Positions 12,330 to 22,034 of a DNA stretch of 64,000 bases are shown here, in pieces. Both the position numbers and the translations under genes were made by a program. The stretch's first letter is position 1; the number at the start of each line of letters is the position of its first letter. The notes below the pieces were generated by a model, which was given only the letters and a program-made list of their open reading frames with translations, had not been told where the DNA came from and did no database searches. Source of the DNA: Kuschelorhynchus macadamiae (lineage: Eukaryota; Arthropoda; Insecta; Coleoptera; Curculionidae); the NCBI GenBank assembly GCA_030620095.1, contig JAUTXW010001345.1, positions 3,010,501 through 3,074,500 of the forward strand. The letters are read 5' to 3'.

Positions 12330-14054
12330 TGTCGTCAAGAGTTTTCAAGCGTCCGGTAGACGCGTTTTGTTATGTTTGTGGTGAATTTATAAAGACGAGA
12401 GGAAGAAAGTACTCTGTGAACGCATCAGTTAAAATGTGTGAGGCTTAAAAAGCGTACTTCGGCATGCCCGTTGCGATCAGGACAAGCCGTAGGCACCTCA
12501 TTACACTTGCGAGAATTGCAAAAAAACTCTGGAAGGTAATATGTCATTGTAAAAATCTTTTTCAATAAAATTAGATTTACAACTTTGATTTTTTTGCAGG
12601 GTGGTTTAGAGGAGTAAAGAGAGCCTTAAAATTTGCTGTTCTAAGAATTTGGCGGGAACCCACTGATCACTTACTCAACTTTATTTTTGCATGGTAGATC
12701 CTTCCAAACGCCGAACTACTAAAAACGCACCCGCTATTCCAGATATTCCATCGTCTACAGCACCAGTACCTCATTCTCCTGAGCTCCCTGTACCCAAACC
12801 TCCCCCGAGAATGCTATTCTCTTCAGAAGAAAGTAGCCAATCCGAAGACGACAAAGTTGAAGATCCAGAGTACAAGTTAGAAGCTGATTCCCAGGAAAGA
12901 AAGCCATACCATCCCAATCAAGAAGACCTGAACGATCTAATAAGAGACCTTGGTCTTAACAAATCTAATGGCGAGCTTTGAACATCAAGGCTAAAACAAT
13001 GGTACTTATTAGATTAAAGTGTGCAGGTCGCAAGTCAAAGAAAGCATCACCGATCTTTCGCCAGCTTTTTTACATGTCAAGAAAAGCTTTGCTTTTGTCA
13101 TAATGTGACCGGTCTGCTCGAGGAATTTGGAATTTCCTGCAATCCGAACGAGTGGCGCCTCTTTATCGATACCTCGTCGAGAAGTCTCAAAGCTGTGTTA
13201 CTGCATAATGGCAACAAGTATCCATCTCTTCCTCTGGCACATTCCGTTCTTAAAGAGAATTATACCAGCGTCAAGATTTTGCTAGAAGTCTTAAAGTATG
13301 AAGAATATGCTTGGGATGTTATTGAAGACTTTAAATTGGTGGGATTTTTAATGGGTCTCCAAGGAGGCTTTACCAAGTTTCCATGTTACCTATGTCTCTG
13401 GGACAGCAGGGATACTAAAGCTCATTACTACAAAAAAGATTGGACCCAACGGATGGAGTTCTCTGTGGGGAAACATAATGTCAAGTGGGAACCATTGGTA
13501 GACCCCAGAAAAGTGTTAATGCCACCACTGCACATCAACTTGGGTCTTATAAAGCATTTTGTCAAAGCCTTAGACACAGAATCATCAGCATTTAAGTACC
13601 TACAAGGATTTTTCCCAAAGCAGTCTGAGGCAAAGGTTAAAGCTGGAGTTTTTGTCGGCCCGCAAATAACAAAAATCATGACGTGTTAGGAAATCCCAAA
13701 ATGCTTAGTTCAACCGAAAAATTAGCTTGGAACAACTTTTTGGTAGTAGTAAGAGGTTTCTTGGGTAATCACAAAGATGAAAACTATGTACAGCTGGTTG
13801 AAAATCTTGTAAAGTCCTATAGTGACATGGGATGTAGGATATCCCTTAAGGTTCATATACTTGATAGTCACCTTGATAAATTCAAAGAGAATATGGGGGC
13901 GTACTCTGAGGAGCAAGGCGAGCGCTTTCGCCAGGATATACTAGACTTTGAGTATGGGAGCTCATACGTGAAGATGATTTACAATATAGTCAAAAGTCTA
14001 GAAATTCTGTTCACTTTTAATAGTTTTGTTATTCGTATCAGGTATAAATAAATG
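12330..14054 (+). pseudogene. Orphan transposase-like protein, intron-containing, broken
   Basis: The start MSSRVFKRPVDAFCYVCGEF (12330) has two cysteines of a likely zinc-binding unit; a second pair follows (YTCENC, near 12512). Later parts are WFRGVKRA, a proline-rich MVDPSKRR...VPHSPELPVP segment (12691), NEWRLFIDTSSRSLKAVLLH (13150), FPCYLCLWDSRDTKAHYY, LMPPLHINLGLIKHFVKALD (about 13515), and FLGNHKDENYVQLVENLVKS with SEEQGERFRQD (about 13760-13940). From memory these blocks occur in the same order in a multi-copy, uncharacterised protein family of insects and cnidarians. I infer, without proof, an RNase-H-like fold with FID, LWDS and EQGERF as candidate acidic residues. Several frameshifts and a TAG in place of a conserved Trp break the copy. 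Confidence 0.65.
12536..12599 (+). other. Spliceosomal intron (64 nt) in the orphan gene
   Basis: GTAATA starts the gap after ...KTLE and TTTTTTTGCAG ends it. Joining the flanks keeps the family reading frame (Gly-Trp-Phe-Arg follows). Length, polypyrimidine tract and phase are typical of insect introns. An intron argues that this copy was not made by reverse transcription of a spliced mRNA. Confidence 0.75.
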
Positions 14055-14059
14055 AATAT

Positions 14060-14500
14060 TTCCATACTTTCTTATTCTTTTTTTCACTTTTTAGGAACAA
14101 ATATACAAAAATTACTGACTACACTACTTAAGTTTTAAAATGTCAATGTCCTGTCCACAAAAGTAAAGTTATAAATAAAAAAATTCAGGGGGTTTGGGCA
14201 TAAATAATTAGGATAAAACATTGGTTTACCAGGAACAAAAAATGTGTAGCATAGTGTTATTCATGCAATAAGCTCTTGGAGTTTTTATCTGAATTAATAG
14301 CCTAACTATCTCTGAGTTCTCTTACTTTAAAAATCATCATTCTCGGAAATTGCATGGATCCACATGGACCTATTCTCGAGAACGTTTCTAATTCACATTT
14401 GCATTCACAAACATGCAGATGGATAAACAAAAAGAGGCAGAGACGTTTTCGCGAACATGGAAAATTTTGTTTTAATCACAATACTTCCCCATTTTATTTA
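14060..14500. other. Non-coding stretch
   Basis: Apart from the possible right end of the orphan element at 14228-14257, I see no gene, RNA or repeat here. Confidence 0.45.
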
Positions 14501-14745
14501 TCGAGAAAATGCATTTAAAATGTGAGTTTCGAATTACTTACACAATAAATATTGAAATTGATGGCCACCTGCTTTCACTCAATCGTAAAGATTTTGCTGA
14601 AAGCGCTGTCGCACATTTTATAACATTTCTGGTGTAATTTGGCAACGCTCGCTGACTATCTGCTATTGCAAACCTTCTAAAGAGCCTGGCTGACTGAGTA
14701 GAATTTACTTACAAATCTGGTATTTGTGGAGATCGTTCTACCCTA
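14500..14745 (-). pseudogene. Mariner-like transposase C-terminal relic, copy 1
   Basis: Closely parallels 15712-15975, including the segments 'cacctgctt', 'aagcgctgtcgcacattt', 'gctcgctgactatc' and 'ctggctgactgagtagaat'. Read on the minus strand this is the C-terminal end of a mariner-like transposase. The catalytic block is eroded in this copy. The duplicate 1.2 kb away suggests two insertions of one family or a local duplication. Confidence 0.7.
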
Positions 14746-15110
14746 TATCACAATTAGTTATGGCATACAATTTGAAATCAATCTATTAAGTAGTTTTTTT
14801 AGGCTGAGTTTTAAAATATTTTATTAAGCCGCCATTTTGTTCCGCCATCTTGGATTTGTACCAAAATCTTACCAGTTAGTTTCTTCAAAATACTTGATTT
14901 TTGTGTAAAATTGGATAAGCAGTCTTTTAGTAATAATTTTTAAATATTTCACTAGGCCACCATTTTCTTTTCTCACATTTTTACCAAAATGTTACCAGGT
15001 GATCCCCATATTATCCTTAATTTTGACCACAATTTGAAGTCAATCGGGTAAGTACGTTTTTAGCTATGTCACAAACAGGCAAACGGTTCAATTTATTTTT
15101 GGCATTGGCA
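14745..15110 (+). repeat. Dispersed repeat D (imperfect internal tandem), copy 1
   Basis: Contains two related units, each with 'gccgccattttgttccgcca' or 'ggccaccattttc' followed by 'accaaaat.ttacca' and 'tttgaa.tcaatc..taagtag'. It ends with 'tagctatgtcacaaacaggcaaac'. The same series, ending in gacagacagac, is found at 26040-26600. Its function is unknown; it may be the tail of a retroelement or a non-autonomous element. Confidence 0.7.
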
Positions 15111-15710
15111 AAACAAGAATCTAAAATATTGAGAAAACATATTTATTGTCTTTTACAATGTGTTTCCAAATAATGTAATTAAGTATTAAAAATATTAAAT
15201 AGTATCATTATTGTTGCTATATTTTAACGTTTCTAGTATAGTTTAATTTATTTTTCCTCTAATAGATGTAACATTTATTATTAAATTTCGTGATTGAAAC
15301 AATGCAGCATTTTGAAACTATCCCTGTGAATTACATTAACGTATTCGACCAATGCAATATTAAATTTGGAAATAGCTTTCATAAATTTTAATAGATTTAA
15401 TTGCTTTTATGGATTAAATTTTGATTTTGCTTTTGAAAACCTAAGTTTTGTGCAGCTTTCCTTAAAATAGCCGTTAGTTCTTTTTTGTGTAATACAATTT
15501 TTCAACGGACAAAACAATTAGAATCTACATTGACTGTAATCAGCAGCATTTTTATTCTTTTTGATGTTAAGCCATTATACCACATTAACTGTTTTTACAG
15601 GATTTCGTATATTATTATGGCCTCTGATTATTCTCCCTATTATTCCTATATTTTCGGTTCTTACTTTTTCCAACCTTGATGTATCAGCAGATCTTTTAAG
15701 CGTTAGACTC
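15110..15710. other. Non-coding stretch
   Basis: AT-rich DNA between repeat D and the second mariner relic. The 64-codon frame at 15485-15679 has no recognisable content. Confidence 0.45.
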
Positions 15711-15711
15711 A

Positions 15712-16135
15712 ATAATTGAGAAAATGAATTAAAAATGTGAGTTTGGAATTACTTAACATTAAATATTGAAATTAATAGTCACCTGCTTCCATACAATATT
15801 TAAGATTTTGCTCAAAGCGCTGTCGCACATTTACGTAACATTTATGGTGTAATGGCAGCGCTCGCTGACTATCCGCTGTTGCAAATCTTCTAAAGAACAT
15901 GGCTGACTGAGTAGAATTAACTTTTTTAAAAAAATCTAGGCGAGACAAATCTGGTGATCGTGGAGACCATTCCACTGCCCCCCTTTTTTCAATCTATTGC
16001 CCTGGAAATCCTTGATTTAGATTAAAGCGTCTCGTACTCAACGTGGGATCTAGATCAACATGTCCTAAAACCGCTGATTCAGTAGCTTCGTTTATTACGA
16101 TCGGATCAACCATGTAATGTGTCTTGGTGAGGTGC
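15712..16135 (-). pseudogene. Mariner-like transposase relic, internally deleted
   Basis: On the minus strand the N-terminal part reads INEATESAVLGHVDLDPTLS (about 16120-16010), a helix-turn-helix region typical of DUF4817-type mariner-like transposases. It jumps directly, after a stop, to EWSPRSPDLSRLDFF (about 15975-15930), which carries the third catalytic Asp, then to the C-terminal tail ending ...CMEAGDY. The whole catalytic centre between them is missing, so this is an internally deleted copy. The same tail is duplicated at 14500-14745. Confidence 0.78.
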
Positions 16136-16139
16136 TGAA

Positions 16140-16402
16140 AGGCATGCGTGAACATTTACATCTACTGTGTGAAATAAGCAGACAATATAATCATCCTGCA
16201 GATGTTGAAAGATACAAATCCTTCAATAAACTTACTATAATGCTATTAAAAGGTCCAAAATTCGTAAAAATGGCAATATAATCAATTCAGCAAAAAATCC
16301 ACAAAAAGCAATATGGAATATTATACATGGCATAAATACAATCATTTCTTAAGCAATATTGCTCATAACCTCATAAAAGATATTCCCAGAATTAACCATA
16401 AT
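16140..16402 (+). pseudogene. LINE ORF2 pre-RT fragment, left half
   Basis: Reads CEISRQYNHPADVERYKSFN and, after a frameshift, YYNAIKRSKIRKNGNIINSA followed by KNPQKAIWNII. This is the pattern found between endonuclease and RT in Jockey/I-type LINEs, with a Lys-rich stretch and an 'NK.KA.W.II' type motif. The frame continues into NLIKDIPRINHN, where the GAGAC-rich element has been inserted. Reading resumes at 17997 with the same NHN codons. Confidence 0.7.
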
Positions 16403-16424
16403 TTGTGATGACCACGATATTCTC

Positions 16425-16570
16425 GTTTACGAGAGTCTCGTCTCGTTTCGCTGTCGAGACGAGACTCGAGACGATACTTTAAATTTTCCTTGCGAGACAA
16501 GAAGAGACTTCAAAAAGTCTCGACTCAAATTTCGAACGAGAGTCTCCCAAAAGTCTCGAGGTATCGAGCA
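16425..16570 (+). repeat. GAGAC/GTCTC cluster, left
   Basis: Dense, partly palindromic run of GTCTC and GAGAC words, including 'cgagacgagactcgagacga'. It resembles the subterminal transposase-binding repeats of hAT-type elements. A closely similar cluster in the same orientation lies at 17845-17985, and a third at 45175-45250. Confidence 0.8.
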
Positions 16571-17844
16571 GAATTATAGTGAATGTTATTGATACACTTT
16601 AAATCTACATAATAGCGAACAGTCTGTGCTTCCAATAACATTGCCTCGGACAAACGAAAGAAATTCGGGTCGCACTGTCCTTTCTCCTGACTGCATATTC
16701 CTAATTTGCCGACACATTAGGGGCTCGGAACAGTTCGGGTATTGCGATTAGTAGGTTCGTTAATTACCGACGTATTAGACTAATGCGGCAGGTCCTTTCA
16801 AACCTCAGTGTACCAAATCTCTTATTTTTTTTGTTATCATTAAATTTTTCGTTTAGACGAGTTTTTTTTTAGATTTTAACCTAATATATCGATGTTCATA
16901 CAATTAACTCTTGCTATAGTTACCTTAAAATTAATAAAGCGAAATGTCCGAATACATATTAAAAGATAAAATAAAGATACAATACACACGCTACATACTA
17001 GACAGAAAATAACAAGAAGCCGTTAGGTCTCTTAGCTAATTTCAACATTGTTGTTTGCACACATCTCCGTGATGGGGCAAGGTTCGAGAAGCGGATAACT
17101 CCAAAAAATTTGTATAAGGACTTATAATCTTTGTGAATTATAAGTTACTTTTGAATGAATGATAAGACTAATAAAACACTAATGATGTCGTTTTTAGTAG
17201 ATGTTAGGTGAATTAAGACTTAAGTCTTTAATAAGATTCTTAAGCGATTTTCATATAACTTAGGATGACTTTCAAGTCTTCGTAGATCGGAGTAAATTTA
17301 AAGTCATCTAGAAGTGACTTAAGTCTTTCCAATTATATTTTCTATGAGTAACAATAAACAAGTGGTTAACTTTATAGCGTTATTTCCTCAAATACAGGAT
17401 GTACCTCAGGACGACATACTAAACGTTTCTAAAGAATCGATGCCAGTACTTAAGTCTGTGTTTTAAATGTTGATTAGTCTGGAATATTTTTTTAGATTTT
17501 GGTACTTGCCATTGAGTTGAAAATAATCATCAAATAAATTTACTGGAAATTTGACTACGTTAGGAAATATACTTTATAATAACTTTGTCTATCATAATAT
17601 TTCGAATTACATAATATTTAATGTTTTCTTTTAATTAAGCAATTTGTGTATTCGGAAGTACAGATTGAATTTTTCTCTTTATTTTATTTTGTTTTTGTTC
17701 TTTGAAATGAAAATTAGAACCGATATTATTATATTTTCGTTTTTTTTTTCTATTTATCTTGTTAGAATATTATGTTTTTGTTCATTAAAATAAAAATTAG
17801 AACTAGTTTTGTTTGTGTATTTCATTTAGACAAACATAAAAATT

Positions 17845-17985
17845 TTGCGAGACTTTTGCTGGATCTTTGTGAGACTCTCGCGCCAGACATGAGGCGAGAC
17901 GAGACTTTTATTGCGAAACGAGACTCGAGACGAGACATTCCACTTTGCTTGCGAGACAAGACGAGATTTTTCAAAGTCTCGTCTC
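17845..17985 (+). repeat. GAGAC/GTCTC cluster, right
   Basis: Matches the left cluster in direct orientation: 'cgagactcgagacgagac', then a short spacer, 'ttgcgagacaag' and 'aaagtctcg'. Having the subterminal clusters direct while the extreme tips are inverted is unusual. Confidence 0.8.
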
Positions 17986-17996
17986 GTAGCCATCAG

Positions 17997-18180
17997 TAAC
18001 CATAATCCATTTGACGACTTTCTTGGAAGTGAACTATCACTGCTTGAGACAAGTTTTTTCTTTTCTGAAGTGTTCTTTCATGAAGTGAAGAACAAGCCCT
18101 CCACAGAAATTGTAAAAATTCTAAAGACCATCAAAAACCTAATAACTCCGCTAACAAATTAAATCTCTTGATTTTTTTAT
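17997..18180 (+). pseudogene. LINE ORF2 fragment, right half (RT N-terminal edge)
   Basis: Resumes the LINE frame after the insertion with SNHNPFDDFLGSELSLLETS, followed by FFFSEVFFHEVKN and NKPSTEIVKILKTIKNLITP. This is the segment just before RT motif 1 in Jockey-type LINEs ('V.N.I..LKNK.S.G.D.I'). A small deletion is likely between EVKN and NKPS. The match ends near 18180, where the minus-strand endonuclease part begins. Confidence 0.68.
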
Positions 18181-18189
18181 TTCAGCGTT

Positions 18190-18965
18190 GATCCATGGGT
18201 TTGTTTAAAACTTTTTGGAAAGAAACAAATTTTAAAGTAATGCTGAAAAGTTTCAAAAACTATGTTATATTTTTCTTCACCAGCCCTAGCCAAATAAACA
18301 TTAGTCCAATTTTCATTATCTAAATAAAGTTCTAATCTATTTTCACTGTATATTCTCTTATAACACAGTGTGTTATCTTTGTTGGTCTTGGAATATCTAT
18401 TAATTTTGGTTTTAAAATTAACAAAGATATTATCAGTTCAGCAGGACCTACCATCTTGAGTACGAGTTTCTGTAAAAATTGTTTGTTCTAGGCCAAAGCA
18501 AAGAATAATATTTAAGAGTGTGTGCTAATTATTATGCTACATAAAAAGTTCGATGTTGAAGTCACCCTAAGCAAAAGCTTTATGTTACTCTTGAACCTAC
18601 ATGACCATTCCAGTAGATCAAGGAGCACAGAAAATAGTTAGCCTAAGTTCGAGTTTGGAGGTCTATAGACACAAATTGCCAGGAAATTGACATCGTGAAC
18701 ATAGCATGTTGCTATCTCGATATTTCGCTCCACAGAAAGTCTCAGTAACTCACTTAGCTTTGTGACTTTATTATATTGTTTTTTGTGTATATGCTTGCAC
18801 CACCATTTTTTACATGATCTCGACAGAAACAGCTTGCCATGTTAAAATCTGCTACTGGAAAACATGACTTTTCATTTTTCCTGAGCCAATGCTCCAATTT
18901 CGACCGTGTTCGGGTTTCAAAATGGATTTTCAATGCACATATGTATCTTACTGTTGCTGATTAAA
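18190..18965 (-). pseudogene. LINE AP-endonuclease domain, decayed
   Basis: On the minus strand the recognisable order is EHWLRKNEKSCFPVADFNMA, NGGASIYTKN, IEIATCYVHDVNFLAICVYR, PPNSN, and GDFNIE in a shifted frame (near 18550). These are conserved motifs of the AP-endonuclease of non-LTR retrotransposons, which nicks the target. Downstream segments (ENRLELYLDNENWTNVYLAR, and FETFQHYFK) match the usual linker. Several stops and frameshifts are present. The linker ends near 18190, exactly where the plus-strand half would logically continue. Confidence 0.72.
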
Positions 18966-19344
18966 CATTTCTTGCATATTGGTTATTACCAAAAAAGTAA
19001 ATCCAGTAAACACAGATCCAGTGAATAGTATACGTTTAAACTAAGTACACCGTATTCCACATAGAAGTACCCACAATTTCCGCACCGCAAAGTCTAGGGA
19101 TATTCCATACTTTGCTTATATTTTTTTTTGTAACCGACAAAATTTCACAAATTTTTACGAACACAGAAAAGAACATCTTATTTTGGTTTGTTTACGTTTA
19201 CTTCCGACGGAGTTTTTGCTGCATATTTTGAAAGGAAAAAAAATAAAACATTCTTTGCTTAGATTTATTGTTCGTTTTATGTCAAATACTTGAATGATAT
19301 TACTTAAATTTGTATTTTTATAAACCAGTATACCGTTGTCAACC

Positions 19345-19510
19345 ATGCAGCGAAGACATTTAACTCTAATAACTAACTAATTAGGTGTTTAGGACGGGGG
19401 TATGAGGCAAATTGATATTGCGCGAGAAATAGGCACCACAGAAAGCATGATATCACGTCTTCACACACGATATCGAGAAGAAGGTGATGTGGCAGAAAGA
19501 CACAGGTGAC
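19345..19510 (+). pseudogene. Tc1-like transposase, N-terminal part
   Basis: ATG at 19345 begins MQRRHLTL. The helix-turn-helix then reads MRQIDIAREIGTTESMISRL, HTRYREEGDVAERHR, the paired-like DNA-binding region of Tc1 transposases. Stops lie between the start and the helix-turn-helix. The reading breaks at 'caggtgac', where the CACATAG end of the Transib-like element begins. The protein continues at 23605 with RRGRFTTPIQDR. Confidence 0.78.
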
Positions 19511-19549
19511 CACATAGGGGTATTTGTCTAATAAAAGCGGACAAAATTG
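19511..19549 (+). repeat. Left TIR, RSS-like (heptamer, 23-bp spacer, nonamer)
   Basis: CACATAG at 19511-19517, spacer at 19518-19540, ACAAAATTG at 19541-19549. The canonical RAG heptamer/nonamer are CACAGTG and ACAAAAACC, so the first four heptamer bases and first six nonamer bases match. Confidence 0.85.
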
Positions 19550-20012
19550 AAATACAAAAAAAAAATGAGAATTTTAAGTAAGTGTGAGTTCAAATAATAT
19601 ATTTTTGTGTTTATATAATAATTTTATGATTATATTTAGAAAATATACAGGGTCATCTTAAAATCTGGGCTATTAAGTGGTACCTTTTGGTAAAACTTCG
19701 TCTCAATTTGCATATGGATTTTAAGTAGATACAAGCTATTATTAAAATTCATAAGGCGACTTGCATCTTATTGGTTAACAGATTCACTTTAGTTACTTCA
19801 ATATGTTAATGGAAACAAGGTGGCACAAAAACTTTGAATTAATTATTGATATTTGAAATTTAATATTAATAAAGGAGTACAGTATAAAATTACGTACATA
19901 AACGGAATAAAAGGAAATGCCCTAAAAAATTAAGTTTGTGTTCAATGATAATTATTACAGATTAAGGTCTTATACACGGAAAGAAAATGCAAAAGAAAAT
20001 TAAAATCATGAA

Positions 20013-22034
20013 TTAATCATCAAAAGTGTAATGAGGATCTTCATCACTAAATTCCAAATCTTCATGTATGTTACCATCTTCACCAGGTAGCAACATTTCT
20101 ATGGTTTCTTTAGAAAAATGTTTGCGATTTATCGAAGGAAGAGGACATATAGATGTTAATATAAGGTCTGAACTAAGAAGCAACCTGTTATAAATGTCAG
20201 CATTGGAAGCTTTACGGGAAATTTTCCTAGAAAAATTTTCTCGGAATTTCCTGAAATGCTTGTTACGGCTTTCTACAGCCTCTTCTGAGAGCTGCCCTAT
20301 GGGCAAGAGTGCATTTTCTTATTATTTCGCTTCCGTGTAACAAAACTTTGTGAACTGTTGGAGGCATAGAATACCATCCTTATAGTTCCACATATAGTTT
20401 GGCTGTTTCTAAAGTAAATTGTTTGAATAATTCTGTATTTATTTTGTGACCACTACTTATAGTTTCTAATACAATTTTATGTTTTTTGATAAGTTCAATG
20501 TTGACGCCTGTTATTCTGCTAGATAATTCACAGTTTTCAAAAAATCTACGAGATAAATTACCATTGTGTGTGTTTCCAAACCCTGCCTTAGGTACATCCA
20601 CAATCCTTTCCGCACTCCTCGTTCCTAAATTGAGTTTGAATTTTTTTCTTTGTTTTTTGAACTAATTCCTTTTCTGCGGTGTTTGCCACTTTCCTATAGG
20701 TATTTTGTAAGAAAGGTGCAAAATACTCTCGAAGAAGCGAAGGCGGGCGTGGATTGATATGCGAAATTTAAAATTATCTTGTGTTACTGGTCTTAAAATT
20801 ACTTTATCCAAATTATTAAAATCCTTACTGATAGCCCCTCATATATAACAGTGGAGGTGGCATTTGTCAGAGAGTTACAAACTTTGTCATCCACCATAGT
20901 GAATGACAAAGAATGATAAACAGAAATTAGCAAATTACTTTTGATCATACTTGTCGGCAAAAGAGATTTGATTTGATTGTCGATATAATTAAACTCAGCT
21001 TTAGTTTCTTTAACTGTCTCGCGTACAAATCTAAATCTTATTGGTCTGCAAAACCTGGGTGAACCCGGTCTTGGATTCTGCCAAATAATTTTTTTTTAGG
21101 TTTAGATTTAACAAAAAGTTGAAGGGGTACAAATGAGCTTAAAAATAAGTGTGCATCGTTATTGGTGTGAACTTCAAATTTTTGATTATACTGATTTTGA
21201 GCCAAACCATCACATCCCCATTTCGATACCAAACATAGTTGTTGGCATTCTTCAGGTGACAACCTCGCAAGAGCTTCGATAATCAAGGCACATAAACGTT
21301 CAGAAGTAAGATCAAGTAAAGACTGAAGAGACACTTCAGCACTTATGTCCGCAATAGTATAGTCAGTTTTTTTTTGGGTAACAAGTAAATTTTTCTTTTT
21401 GAACCAAAGTATAACAAGGATATAGTTCTTTGTTATTTCTACGAATTATCTCATATTGATGTCTAGACAATCCAGCCTGAACTATAATGGAAAGAGCTTG
21501 GGTTGGATTCATTTTTGAAGATATTTTTTTATTTTCTTTATTAAGTTCTATATACTTTCGGGCACGTGTGGGATCATTGCTCACTTCTTTGACAATTTTC
21601 GCATCTTCTAAATTCCCAGCAGCTCTTAAACTCATACTTGTAGAAAATGAAAGTTCTTCAAGTGGAATGATGTTTCTTATTTTTTCTGTTTTTCGTCTCT
21701 TTGATCTTTCACACAACTCATTAAAACATTTTTCGGAACGACCAGGACCAGGGAAATCTTTTTTGGTAGCAGCAATGGGAAACAAAACGTTAACAGAAAG
21801 CCATTTTTTATTTTTTAAAAGTAAATCTTCCCGTCTTTTACATTTTTGCCTTTCACTTTTAAAATCAGCAATAAAGTGCGATAATCGTTGCTTTAATATT
21901 TTTAAATCGTTTTCTTGACACAGTGTAATTTCTCTCACGCGGTCAATGAGGTATTTTGTTTTGTCGCCAAAACTTCTTTTGCCACTACTTTTCCAAATCT
22001 GATAGAGTTCTCCGCGACTAAATTGATTTTTCAT
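20013..22034 (-). pseudogene. Transib/RAG1-like transposase, broken
   Basis: The family cuts and rejoins DNA with a DDE-type RNase-H-like core. On the minus strand: an N-terminal Lys-rich segment from ATG 22034 (MKNQFSRGELYQIWKSSGKR), LCLVSKWGCDGLAQNQY with the first candidate Asp (21209-21211), FTMVDDKVCN with the second (20889-20891), GFGNTHNGNLSRRFFEN, MPPTVHKVLLHGSEIIRK, and QLSEEAVESRNKHFRKFREN with the candidate Glu (20271-20273). The last three align by eye to RAG1 MRMNGNFARKLM, NYFHKTLAHVPEIIERDG and NESGNKLFRRFRK; WGCDGL parallels RAG1 SCDGMG. Breaks: an indel in an A-run near 21368, a frameshift near 21045, a stop near 20665 and a frameshift near 20307. Reconstructed length is roughly 650-700 residues. 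Confidence 0.82.

Larger units (their letters stand above)
11971..14257 (+). mobile_element. Possible DNA transposon carrying an orphan transposase-like gene
   Basis: The gene relic at 12330-14054 is flanked by a short diverged inverted repeat. On the left, 'acactatgtaacatatttttt' (cut to acactatg...atttttt) followed by gttcctggt lies at 11971-12012. On the right, the reverse complement of 14228-14257 gives acactatg, a similar middle, and gttcctggt. The pairing needs a gap of about ten bases, so the ends are provisional. I see no clear target-site duplication. Confidence 0.4.
16403..17996 (+). mobile_element. GAGAC-rich non-autonomous DNA transposon with target duplication
   Basis: A 1,594-bp insertion splits a LINE frame. 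The flanking 'taaccataat' is present on both sides (16393-16402 and 17997-18006), giving a target-site duplication of 8-10 bp depending on where the ends are placed. The ends are inverted (left ttgtgatgaccacga; right, reverse-complemented, ctgatggctacga). Just inside each end is a cluster of GAGAC/GTCTC words (16425-16570 and 17845-17985). There is no transposase frame. An 8-bp duplication would fit hAT mobilisation, but this is inference. Confidence 0.78.
16140..18965. mobile_element. Jockey-type LINE with an inverted segment, interrupted by another transposon
   Basis: Two oppositely oriented parts of one LINE ORF2 meet near 18180. On the minus strand (18965 to about 18190) are the endonuclease and the linker after it. 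On the plus strand (16140-16402 and 17997-18180) is what should come next: the pre-RT region and the first residues of the RT domain. The plus part is interrupted by the insertion at 16403-17996. The order is not what simple twin priming would give (see findings). Confidence 0.7.

Noticed and set aside
16425..17985. GAGAC clusters as LTRs of a small retrotransposon
   Set aside because: The clusters are direct repeats, but there is no primer-binding site, purine tract or coding region, and the extreme tips are inverted, which fits a DNA transposon better.
16140..18965. Twin-priming explanation for the inverted LINE
   Set aside because: Twin priming gives an inverted 5' part followed by a sense 3' part. 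Here the 5' endonuclease part and the following part have the opposite arrangement.
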